Assembly: GCA_033032175.1 (NCBI GenBank)
Contig: CM065322.1
Location: 6,448,001-6,512,000 of the forward strand
Reading direction: 5' to 3'
Origin: Saturnia japonica
Taxonomy: Eukaryota > Arthropoda > Insecta > Lepidoptera > Saturniidae
DNA length: 64,000 nucleotides
Below, one piece after another: positions 55,909 to 64,000 of the stretch. Every line of letters begins with the position of its first letter. The stretch's first letter is position 1. The translations under genes were made by a program, and so were the position numbers. The notes under the pieces were generated by a model. It did not search any database and was not told where the DNA came from. It worked only from the letters and a program-made list of their open reading frames with translations.

Positions 55909-56637
55909 ATATATACTAATACTAATAATATAATAAAGCAGAAAGGGTTTTGTTTATTTGTTTAAACACGCTAATCTCTGAAATTACCCGTCGGATTCGA
56001 ATTTTTTTTTTTTTTTTTTATAGCCAGACTCACGAGGAATAGTATAGGTTATATAACATTACGCTACAGTTTCTAGGTAAGCTTAAATATTGATTTTTGT
56101 TACGTAAGTCGGAAGTCGAAGCCCTCGCTAACTGTTTTAGCCGCATGCGTTAGCTTAATGGTTAATGATACGTCAATACAATGTTCTACAAAAATATTGG
56201 CCATTAGTATAAATAAAAAAAGTCGGCGATAGCATATACCTATCTCTTATATATGAGTGAGCCACAATAAGGTGTTTTGCAATTTTTCTGGTTGAAGATT
56301 AAAAATTAATTTATGAGCATTATTTTTAAGCATGGCATATTAATCCTTAGGAAAAAAAGTTACTTTATCATAAAGACAACTTATAATGAAGATAAACCTC
56401 GTTTTTTACAGCATGTTATTTAGACGCATAGTTTGAGAGATAATACAAAATTAAAATAATTCAACACTCGGCTCGGGTCTATGTCTATAGTAGTTAGCGG
56501 CGCGAACGAGCCGTGAGATGCCGCGATGTGACCATCTGGCCGCCCGATAAATATATTGTCTTTATTGAAGTATTATAAAATCATCAATCAGTGATTTCTT
56601 CAAAATTATTTTCGGGTGAAATGCAGGGCACAGCTAG
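55909..56637 (+). mobile_element. H2 Helitron-like element, long copy
   Basis: Starts near ATATATACTAATACTAATAA, contains AGGGTTTTGTTTATTTG, ACACGCTAATCTCTGAAATT and ATATAACATTACGCTACAG, and ends ATGCAGGGCACAGCTAG^T. The 5' TC appears mutated to TA. At 729 bp it is longer than the 23.8 kb copy; a CpG-rich part at 56465-56550 (AGCGGCGCGAACGAGCCGTG) is absent there. Confidence 0.6.
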
Positions 56638-56689
56638 TATTTAATAAAATGATTGTCTAGCATACAATAATAACCTTACCGGATATTCA

Positions 56690-56770
56690 ATGACGATATA
56701 GCCGAAGATGGTAACACGCTAAGTCTAAATATTGAGAACCGTAACTTAGTTTTTATGATAAAACTTAAAT
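56690..56770 (-). mobile_element. SINE-A 3' fragment, reverse
   Basis: GATGGTAACACGCTAAGTC and the following TTGAGAACC match the reversed SINE-A end. It overlaps the tail of the minus-strand 163-codon frame. Confidence 0.45.
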
Positions 56771-56830
56771 GAAAGTTAGCACTGTAGTGCTGTGCGGATG
56801 TAATTTGTGGACTAATGCATTCAAGACACC

Positions 56831-57096
56831 TGTCAGGAACTAGGTAAATAAAGAAGTTGTTTTTATATTTCCAATTTTGAAGTGAAACTGCATAGGTGGC
56901 GATTCGATAATTGAATGAACATTGAGAGAGAAATTTCAAGTACGCATCACATTTAGGGCACATTTCGTTAGTAGAGTTATATATTGTGTATGTAATATTA
57001 TTACAGTTTAGGCTATCCGTGTCTCCCTTTTTAAGAAATTTTACTTCGAACTCTGCACGCGCAGTTTTTTTGAAGTATGTGAAACCAGAGTCTGCT
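56831..57096 (-). CDS. Possible exon of an unidentified cysteine-containing protein
   Basis: The minus frame runs 163 codons (56676-57167). Its first part is intron-like: a TTATTATTATT run ending in TTTTATCTCAG gives a good acceptor before 57096. From there it reads ADSGFTYFKKTARAEFEV, then LNCNNITYTIYNSTNEMC, PKCDAYLKFLSQCSFNYR and FFIYLVPDRCLEC. It has six cysteines including C-P-K-C and C-L-E-C pairs and possible glycosylation sites NIT and NST, as in secreted or extracellular proteins. Base composition is less AT-rich than the flanks. The 3' end is uncertain: GACAG|GTGTCT near 56830 is weak, and further on the frame enters a SINE-A fragment. I recognise no family. It may be an exon, a dead exon or chance. 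Confidence 0.4.
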
Positions 57097-58764
57097 GAGA
57101 TAAAATAATAATAATAATAAAAACTGTAAAAATAAAACTGGCTTTTAAAATAATTATCCAAACACACGAACAGATGTTACTTAATCAATTTTCAATTTAT
57201 GAATGGAAACTGGACAGATGAAAATACCTTAAAATCACGCCATTTTGGAGTTATATTATGTGTTTCTATTTCTATTACTACTACTGTCTGTACTTTTAGT
57301 TTTGATTTCGTTGTTCACATATTAAACTTGAATATATATCAAGACCTTTTTACCTTATGCCAATTACAATGCTTTTATCAATAATAACATAAAAATTATA
57401 CTCTTATATAATGTCCAATCATCGGTCAAAAGTGGCCGTAATCACTCTTATAAGTCCTTAGTACACTTCGGGCCAAAATTATCGGTGCTTCAAAAACAGT
57501 AATTTGTATTGTATGTGCTCTCAAAAATTATACGTAAAAGATGCACATTAAACTTTTGCCGATAATGATAATTGGCTATTGACATTTATCTTATCTATAT
57601 ACTAGAGGTTGTGTTTATTTTATAAATTATGATAATATACCGTTTATAAATCCGCAAGTAAACTTGTGTTAGCGTAGAAATTCTTTTTGATTATTGCATA
57701 TGAAACCATTTTGTCTTCCTACTATCTTTCGGAAATAATTGTAAAGTAAGTAAGTAAACTTCTACTGATATTTCTATTGGATTGGCTTTCGTTACGAAAT
57801 TATCAACTCTTTGCCATATATATAGTCACTGGCAGGGTTTAGGCAATTTTTTCTATAATCAAAGGATAAAAATTAATTTAATGTTTAATATAGTGAAAAA
57901 TGCTGAAGGATTATCGAGCATAATATAAAAAAATAGTAACACCTCTACTGTTTATTTGAAAGAACATCTTGTAAAATATTTAGTCGGTTTTGATAAACAT
58001 TTCATTGTAATCATGGTAGCCTCAAGTCACGTTTTTAACGAGGGATAAATGATAATAACATTTTTTTTCTTTTATCGATATTCCTCGTATCCCCTAATAC
58101 ACATCAGGATCCTTGTTATTTCTATTTCCATTATATATTCCTCTACTTATTTCTACTTGCTATATTTATTGCTTACTATTAGTTTTTTTTTTTGTTATCA
58201 GACTTAACTCATAGTCAAACACTTATTACTAGTTTATTCCCCCCAAATTAATTTAATTACAAAGATCAATATTCTTAAAATAACGTTTTTTCTAATAATA
58301 GCACGGAAAAGTACCGGTATTATCCAGTCAAGTCCTACAATCCAGTGCAGTGTGGTTTTTTTTTCTAATACTTATGCATAAGCTAATTATTATTTATGGG
58401 CAGTATTTCATAGTATTGCAACCAGAACTTAGTATGTAATTAATAAAAAAGTCGTAAATCATGTTATTAAACTCAAAACGTAATAATATTTGTCAATCAA
58501 ATAACACAACCAGCTGTCATTATGAATGTAAATGACCAATAAAGTGTTTTAAATTATACAAACCAATGCCCACTTGATACTGATTCGTCAAATCTTAAAA
58601 GGCTATAACTTATTAGCGTTTTATGACCACTTCAAACACCCTGACCATATTTAACATAACCGTATATGTCCGGTGTTAATAACGACGCTCCTCCCATATC
58701 CATATCTGGACTTTTAACGTGTTTCAACTATGTATGAATTTTATAAATTGTTTTGTATATAGCA
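57097..58764. other. AT-rich non-coding DNA
   Basis: Contains (ATT)n at 57104-57120 and many A/T runs. No further exon of the minus-strand candidate was found upstream. Confidence 0.45.
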
Positions 58765-59095
58765 CTATCGCTTTGACTGCGGCTTAGCTCGCATCATAGC
58801 TGAGTTATGTCCCATTAAATGTTTTTATGTTCCTCTTTTTTAGTCGTTACGTCACGACGTTAACGTTTAACGAAAACAATTTTCATAGATCTATCTTCAA
58901 AAGTCACAAATTTTCTTACAAACTTCCATCCCTTTTTCCACTACCTTAGGGGTTGAATTTCCAAAAATCTACCCTTAGTGTTCACATGTAGTATAAACGG
59001 TACCCGCATGTAAACTTTCAGCGTCCTAGCCCAAGTGCTTGGGATGTGTTTTTATATATCAGTCAGTCAGTCAGTCAGTCAGTTATTTTTTAATA
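58765..59095 (-). repeat. Dispersed repeat shared with 31.2 kb
   Basis: CAATTTTCATAGATCTATCT, CTTAGGGGTTGAATTTCC, CCGCATGTAAACTTTCAG and a (CAGT)n tract at 59060-59083 occur in the same order as in 31150-31520. Confidence 0.5.
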
Positions 59096-59179
59096 AAAGT
59101 AGATTATTTTTATCTTAGGTGAAATTATTGTAGGATTTACAGTTATGTTGTAAGTATATTGGGTATATTAGGGAAGTAT

Positions 59180-59383
59180 GAAAATAGCATCAGTGACAGA
59201 GAAGTGAAGGAGGATAGGTTAGCATGGTATGGACATGTCTCGAGTGATGAAAGTCATATTACTAGAAGAATGTTAAGTATGAATGTGGAAGGTTATATTA
59301 GTAGATGTAGACCGAAGAAGGAATGAATTAATTTTGTTAGGGATGATATGATAGTAGACAGAAGAGAATGGAGGAGAGAGTAG
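59180..59383 (+). pseudogene. RTE-like LINE protein, C-terminal fragment
   Basis: One frame of 67 codons reads SDREVKEDRLAWYGHV, then ITRRMLSMNVEGYISRCR, PKKE, stop, INFVRDDM and DRREWRRE, stop. This is the RLxWYGHV...R-M/V-L...GRxRPKxRW-x-D-x-V-x-DDM tail that follows the reverse transcriptase in a common invertebrate LINE group. TGA stands where Trp is expected, and TAG ends the frame. No catalytic motif is present; a dead 3' fragment. Clade assignment (RTE-like) is from memory of the motif. Confidence 0.72.
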
Positions 59384-59810
59384 AGAAAGTACTTTATATT
59401 TTATCTAAATGTTATATTGTTTGAATGTTGTCAATATTTCGGTAATGTTATAACATTTTGGTCACAGTGTCTTTTATTGCATAATATTAATGTTATTAAG
59501 GATATTAAATTAAAACTTATCTTTAAATTATTCATAAAAGTAAAAAACCTACAAAAGTAAACGGCTTTTTCGTCTTCGAAAACACACAACCGGAAGTACG
59601 CATTTTTAGACACAATATTTACATTAGTATTTAGCTTGAAGGTAGGTGCTATTGAGTGCTTCCCATTTCTTTTAATATGGCCAACACTGTAAGCATATTT
59701 TTCGTTGTTCTATGTTAATGATTTTTAATAAAAAATATGACTATAAATTTAATACAGGACAGTTATTATTTTAAATATATAGGTACAATTAATTGTTTAT
59801 TTGGTTACAG
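59384..59810. other. Intron-like AT-rich DNA before the host exon
   Basis: AT-rich, ending in the polypyrimidine-type tract TTGTTTATTTGGTTACAG used as acceptor by the next exon. Confidence 0.5.
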
Positions 59811-59945
59811 GTTAGCGGTGTGTGAAGCTGAAGCGGTGATCGCCGTGTCGTGCTAATGATGACAACGGTCGAGGAGCGAAGGGACGCCGACCAGAGCGTG
59901 CCGATATATCGACCGTCACTCATAGCGAGTCATCATGTTCACCAG
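59811..59945 (+). CDS. First coding exon of an unidentified host gene
   Basis: The acceptor TTTGGTTACAG ends at 59810 and the donor CACCAG|GTATTA follows 59945. Within the exon, in-frame TGA codons occur at the 5th and 7th triplets from the border, then an ATG at 59856 (a second ATG follows at once), so the exon carries the end of the 5' UTR and the start of translation. The coding part is exactly 30 codons, phase 0: MMTTVEERRDADQSV, then PIYRPSLIASHHVHQ. It is GC-rich compared with the flanks, as real exons are. The peptide is short, polar and His-rich at its end; I do not recognise the family, and no signal peptide is visible. The upstream untranslated exon and the following exon are not identified, and the next coding exon likely lies beyond the window. 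Confidence 0.65.
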
Positions 59946-60300
59946 GTATTACATTTATCTAATCAACAATATTAATTACGTCATCACAAATACAGTATCA
60001 CCTATAACCACAATTAGGTAGGTACGACTTGATGGATTCTCTTACACACTATTGATCAGGAAAGATCTAGATGGATTGCGAGGCTTCTTAAAATGACACC
60101 GCTGACTCGTACTGCTGTCTTGCAATAATACGAACAGATATTTCATAAGGTATATATTACTGTAAAATTGTATACATTCTCAAACAAAACGTTACAGAAT
60201 AGATATCACAATAAATAATACCTATTAAAAATTCCGGTGAGCATGGGTGTGCCTATAAAAGATAAATAGTTAAAAAAATTGCAAATTGTTTTTAACTATA
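59946..60300 (+). other. Start of the intron after the host exon
   Basis: AT-rich sequence after the GTATTA donor. Nothing else is recognised. Confidence 0.45.
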
Positions 60301-60425
60301 TTTGCATTTGACCACTACCTCGCCTGATCGTAAGTGATGATGTGGTCTACGATGCAGCACGCTTGACTAGGTTTCTTTTCACTCGAGACTTGAAGATAAC
60401 TAGGTTGTAATTTGCGAGAAATACA
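60301..60425 (-). mobile_element. SINE fragment with the shared CCTGATNGTAAG module
   Basis: CTACCTCGCCTGATCGTAAG, then TGATGATGTGG, resembles the end of SINE-A in reverse, but the neighbouring sequence differs, suggesting another SINE with the same terminus. Confidence 0.45.
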
Positions 60426-60639
60426 AAATCCGGCACATAAATCTTAAATAAATGAATACGAAAAATATTAAATATTATGTTCTCGTACCCATATAACAAG
60501 TTCTGATCCTAAAATAATTATTTTCTTCCCATAAAAGCATAAGAAAGATTTTGAATATTTTTATTTTGGATTTTAAATACTGCTGAAAATCATCTCTATT
60601 GCGGCTGGGATAACTACACTAACACTACATACTAACATA

Positions 60640-61040
60640 GTTTGCGATGTTGCGTCTCATTCTCAGATCAGTGGGTAATAAATCCAGTTACTTAGAGGAT
60701 TGTACTATGGTAAAGGAGCCTAAATCACCACCTCTTGACTTGTGTCGAAACACTCGGATTGTAGTTTGCTACGAGGTCTGCCTCATTAGCCTAGTGGTCG
60801 CAAGTGCGACTGCTATGATTGAGGTCCTCGTTTCGATTCCAAGGTCGAGCAAAGTGTTATTCACTTTTTCTATAAAATTTTCAGTAACAGCTAGGAGTTT
60901 GCCATTTTGCCCTATTAATGACAATAGGCTCGCCCCCTATTACATGGGACCTAAAAAACATACACGGCGAACTGTGGGTGTACATTAGTACACCTCTGCC
61001 TAACCCTTCGGGGATACAGGCGTGATGGTATATTATGTTA
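60640..61040 (+). mobile_element. SINE-C, tRNA-derived, with pol III boxes
   Basis: Box A TAGCCTAGTGG at 60787-60797 and box B GTTTCGATTCC at 60830-60840 (one base off consensus) lie 32 bases apart in a tRNA-like head beginning GGTCTGCCTCAT. The body has ATTCACTTTTTCTATAAAAT, GACAATAGGCTCGCCCCCTA, CATTAGTACACCTCTGCC and CTTCGGGGATACAGGCGTGA, and the tail TGGTATATTATGTTATG. I recognise this as a widespread lepidopteran SINE. The 113-codon frame across it is incidental. Sequence before 60770 may belong to another repeat. Confidence 0.75.
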
Positions 61041-61084
61041 TGAGGTCTAAGGTGTCATCAGAGTTGCTATAGTCGTTTTTGTCA

Positions 61085-61235
61085 GATCGTAACAACACGT
61101 GTTGCTTATAATATGGTAGGTGGTACCAAGAGTAACAGCTGCCATACTGGCACCTTTAGGCATGCCGGGTTCCAGGATCAGTCGGAGTATATCCAGTAAT
61201 TATGCAATTTGCTAAGGATCAGTACGTGACTAGGT
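61085..61235 (-). repeat. R1 dispersed repeat, reverse, eroded
   Basis: GCATGCCGGGTTCCAGGATC, then AGTCGGAGTATATCCAGTAA, matches the middle of R1 in reverse. Confidence 0.5.
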
Positions 61236-61530
61236 TGCGACCAATGATATAACCCTTCACAGCTAAGATATTTTTATAAGTAGATGCTTTAGCCGTGCCC
61301 TGTTTTGGCAATATTGAAGTCAGGTAATTGGCTGACATTCTCTTAGTCACGTATTATCCAGTATCTCGGTTGCACGTCATTATAACTCAAAACATATATT
61401 CATTTCGTTGTAACAAAAAAAAAACATAATTAATGTCTTTCATATTCTTTCCCTTTTTTGCATATTATATAAATGGAAGCATTATATATAGTTTGTATGT
61501 ATAGTTTAATTACGCTGTTTTTTAGAGCAA
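61236..61530. other. Non-coding DNA
   Basis: Possible R1-like scrap near 61260-61380 but too diverged to assign. Confidence 0.35.
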
Positions 61531-61534
61531 TAAT

Positions 61535-61710
61535 GTTGGCGTATGACGCGTTTACTTATAAAATGTAATTGCTTCACAGTGACTCTTTTTGGTTTATAAC
61601 GTTTCGGAATCAGCCAAAATCTATGCCGATCTCTCGTGGATCGCATTTCTTTTGGATTGTAATGTACTTTTATTAGGCACTGTGACATCACTGTCATGCT
61701 TATTATATGA
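61535..61710 (-). repeat. R1 dispersed repeat, reverse, eroded
   Basis: The minus peptide FWLIPKRYKPKRVT matches the LIPKRD motif of the other copies; plus strand CGTTTCGGAATCAGCC. Confidence 0.55.
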
Positions 61711-62035
61711 AAAAATAACAGTACATTTCAACGTATTCATTTTAGCACTTTAGTAAGAAAATTTAAGACAATAGGATCGTCATGTATGTAAAAATGAACA
61801 GTCTTTGCGGATTTCGTGACAAATTAATTGGAAACAACGGACGTTAAGTGATTTGTGTTTTCCTAAATCGTGATACGAAGGACCGTTAGGGAAACCTTGA
61901 TTCAATTCACACTGAAAGCGTGTGGTGAAATTCATGTGCCATATTATTTTATGGTAACAATACTGAAGTAATAAGTAAAATGTTGATAAAAAATTAACCA
62001 ATATGTTTATTTAGCCAATTACCCAAACAATTTCA
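61711..62035. other. Non-coding DNA
   Basis: A 73-codon minus frame at 61780-62001 has no domain. Nothing else. Confidence 0.4.
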
Positions 62036-62039
62036 CATT

Positions 62040-62425
62040 GTGTAAAACTATAACATGGTGATAGAATATTTTCTAATGATACCTGATTAGGCTACCATAC
62101 TCAAGATGAAAATCTGTCGCCAAGCACCTACACGTCCCCTATGCTTATCTGCTCTTTTTTTTCTCTCTCACTATACAGTTAGCCTTATTAGGGGACCTAA
62201 AGATTTATAAGACTTTTACAGCTTCAGCGAGCTTGACTATTTGTTCAATCCACCATCGGTAACATATTATAGTAGAAGGCTTTTTTTGCTAATTTTTTAA
62301 ATCAAACCTTAATTTTTCGTCAGCTGAACTTAATTGAAACCCAGTCCCCCGCTATGCTTAGCGTGTTACCGTCTTGGATCAGATCGTCACTTAATATCTG
62401 GTTAGATTTTATTTAAACGCTAAAC
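62040..62425 (+). mobile_element. SINE-A copy, apparently split
   Basis: Pieces 62040-62150 (ACATGGTGATAGAATATTTT, GCTACCATACTCAAGATGAA, then a CACCTACACGT block) and 62330-62425 (AAACCCAGTCCCCCGCTATG, TTAGCGTGTTACCGTCTTGG, then ATCTGGTTAGATTTTA) together give the SINE-A order, interrupted by about 180 bases that include the piece similar to 27050. Confidence 0.5.
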
Positions 62426-62729
62426 CTATAAATAATAATATGTAAGCATACAAGTAATGAATCATTCTATATTATTTAAAAAAACCTTTATCAATGGCGG
62501 TTTTTCTCGATTGCACGAAAGTTTTGGAGCCAGTGTTAGCTTTGACGTTGAAAATGCCTTCTCAGGGATTAAACACCAAAACTGTTAAAATCTACAAATT
62601 TGAATATCCATTTATGTATATATTTAGAGTACATACATCTATTGCGTGATATTTCATCATTGTACGTTCTAGTGACGTTACAGTAACTATACTGAATATG
62701 TGACGTCATTATCACTATGTAAAAGTCAA
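62426..62729. other. Non-coding DNA
   Basis: AT-rich, nothing recognised. Confidence 0.4.
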
Positions 62730-62900
62730 ACAAGGTTTTGAGAAGAATTTCACGCACGATACTTTGGATAATTCTTTTTTGTTGGATAGGGGATACCTCA
62801 AGGGTGGACCAACTTTTAACTTCATTGGCATTAGATTTTAACTTCGAAGAGACACAAGGGAACTCTTCAAAATCATTGACGCTGGTTTTCTTTTTTTTTT
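62730..62900 (-). repeat. Dispersed repeat shared with 33.05 kb, reverse
   Basis: In minus orientation: CTTCGAAGTTAAAATCTAAT, then CCTTGAGGTATCCCCTATCC and AAAAAAGAATTATCCAAAG, matching 33066-33150. The long minus (129 codons) and plus (68 codons) frames over it are explained by the repeat. Confidence 0.5.
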
Positions 62901-63540
62901 TAAATTGTCTTGTTAAGCTGTTATTTTTTTGTGAAGTTGACTGATTGATTTTTTGCAATTTTTTATTATTATCATTAGTAATATAATAATTTAGTTAATA
63001 AATTGTCTTGTCATATTTGGAAATGTGTTTTATTAATCACGAATAAATTATTAAATGTATATTTCTAAACTAAAATTAAAGGGATAGTTAATAAACACAT
63101 AGTAGTATACTATAACAATAAAAAACCATTTGTTAGTAATTAAAAGTCTTTTGAACTTGGAACCAATCAAACGATAGCAAACAAATATACATTATATTAT
63201 AAAACTCAAAGTCACTCTGTCTGTCGGTCCGTGTAAAATATATTTACAGCTGTCAATAGATATTTGTAGAACATTTTAACCTAAAATATAGTATAGCGAT
63301 ACCTACGTCACAAAGTAGGTATTTAAAATAATATTTGACAAAACTGTCTAATATATATTTAAACGAGATGTTAGCCGTTTCGCAATTCGGCGCCATGGCG
63401 TCGTGACGTATGTGCCAAATACGGTATACATGTTAATAAAATGTTTAAATACAATGAAATGTAAATTTAAACGATATTTAATTTGAGGTTTCTGCTTTTA
63501 TTTCAACTCTAATATATTATTCCCTATTTTTATAATTTAA
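62901..63540. other. AT-rich non-coding DNA
   Basis: A piece at 63195-63240 (AAAGTCACTCTGTCTGTCGG) and the GC-rich TTCGGCGCCATGGCGTCGTG at 63387-63406 look like scraps of dispersed repeats. No gene. Confidence 0.4.
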
Positions 63541-64000
63541 ATCACAGATTTAAGAAAAAGCCAGGTGGAGCCGGTCAGAACAAGAAAATGTCCGAAAAAT
63601 ATTCAATTGTGTCAATTTTGAAAGGATATTACATGCAATTTCAGCTTTTGTGTGCTTTACTATTTTTTAAAGAATATGCTGTCTTGTGTGCCATTACATT
63701 ATTTTTTTTATTTAACCAAAAAGGCAACGCGGTTTATCGTTTTATTGGTAATAAATCATATTTAAATAATATTTTCCGTGTTATTTTGTTATTGAAAACA
63801 AAATTACAAAAATTTTGCTAGGTTACAATGAAATATTTTATCAATATGTTACCCTCTTGGTAATATTTTTTTATGTGATAGTTTGTTTGATAACGATCAG
63901 CAAACACTGAAATATAGCGATATGGATTCAACGTAAACATTATAGAGGACCCTAAGCAATTTAGTGTTTCAGGTTAAAATCTAAAATCCAAGATGGCCAC
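63541..64000. other. Non-coding DNA to the window end
   Basis: AAATCACAG at 63539-63547 resembles an acceptor and the frame at 63588-63821 stays open for 77 codons, but there is no donor and the composition is AT-rich. The end segment AATCCAAGATGGCC resembles a common repeat. Confidence 0.35.

Noticed and set aside
5440..59083. Microsatellites ((GA)n at 5440, (GACA)n at 24895 and 41738, (CAGT)n at 59060) as a CRISPR-like or regulatory array
   Set aside because: They are simple short tandem repeats without spacers; the (GACA)n and (CAGT)n tracts are normal tails of dispersed repeats.
60787..60850. Functional tRNA gene
   Set aside because: Boxes A and B are present, but the sequence does not fold into a full cloverleaf, and a SINE body follows.
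60647..60988. 113-codon plus frame as a gene
   Set aside because: It coincides with SINE-C, including its pol III boxes.
62569..62958. 129-codon minus frame and overlapping 68-codon plus frame as genes
   Set aside because: Both lie over a dispersed repeat that recurs at 33.05 kb, and a poly-A/T run supplies the lysine or phenylalanine stretch.
63548..63821. Second exon of the gene starting at 59856
   Set aside because: The previous exon ends in phase 0, and splicing at 63547 would give ATT TAA, an immediate stop; there is also no donor.
63924..64000. Exon beginning after TTTCAG near the window end
   Set aside because: In phase 0 it reads GTT AAA ATC TAA, a stop, and the sequence resembles a common repeat.

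Overview
This is a 64 kb stretch of an AT-rich animal nuclear genome, almost certainly from a moth or butterfly (Lepidoptera). The evidence is spliceosomal exon borders, a base composition broken only by small CpG-rich patches, and several dispersed repeat types that I recognise as typical of lepidopteran genomes: Helitron-like elements with TC...CTAG ends, tRNA-derived SINEs, cecropia-type mariner and RTE-like LINE tails. No bacterial, organellar or viral gene block is present, and none of the 60-160-codon open frames is a bacterial-style gene.

Genes are sparse. At 723-1302 (+) lies a two-exon THAP zinc-finger relic with a recoverable intron. One zinc ligand is mutated and a small deletion has removed another and shifted the frame. 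At 59811-59945 (+) lies what looks like the first coding exon of a real host gene: consensus splice sites, two upstream in-frame stops, then 30 codons ending in phase 0. Most of the window would then be upstream or intronic DNA of that gene. At 56831-57096 (-) is a third exon-like segment for a cysteine-containing, possibly secreted protein that I cannot identify. CpG-rich patches near 19.7, 22.9, 36.9 and 47.6 kb are candidate promoters or enhancers.

Mobile DNA makes up most of what can be recognised. Coding remnants are a mariner transposase with four stops (26.1-26.7 kb), the 3' part of a non-LTR retrotransposon with a restriction-like endonuclease (33.9-34.9 kb), and two short RTE-like LINE C-terminal fragments (15.8 and 59.2 kb). 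Non-coding elements include three Helitron-like families (here H1, H2, H3), a hAT-type MITE with a target duplication (33.6 kb) and a second copy (28.8 kb), a 0.8 kb element with perfect 31-bp inverted repeats (3.2-4.0 kb), two foldback elements (12.7 and 51.7 kb), at least three SINE families (here SINE-A, SINE-B, SINE-C), and an unnamed repeat R1 with about eleven copies. Several otherwise different repeats share a short CCTGATNGTAAG-like module, suggesting a common tail or mobilisation signal.

Family labels H1-H3, SINE-A/B/C and R1-R3 are local names used only here. Repeat borders without clear structural ends are approximate.
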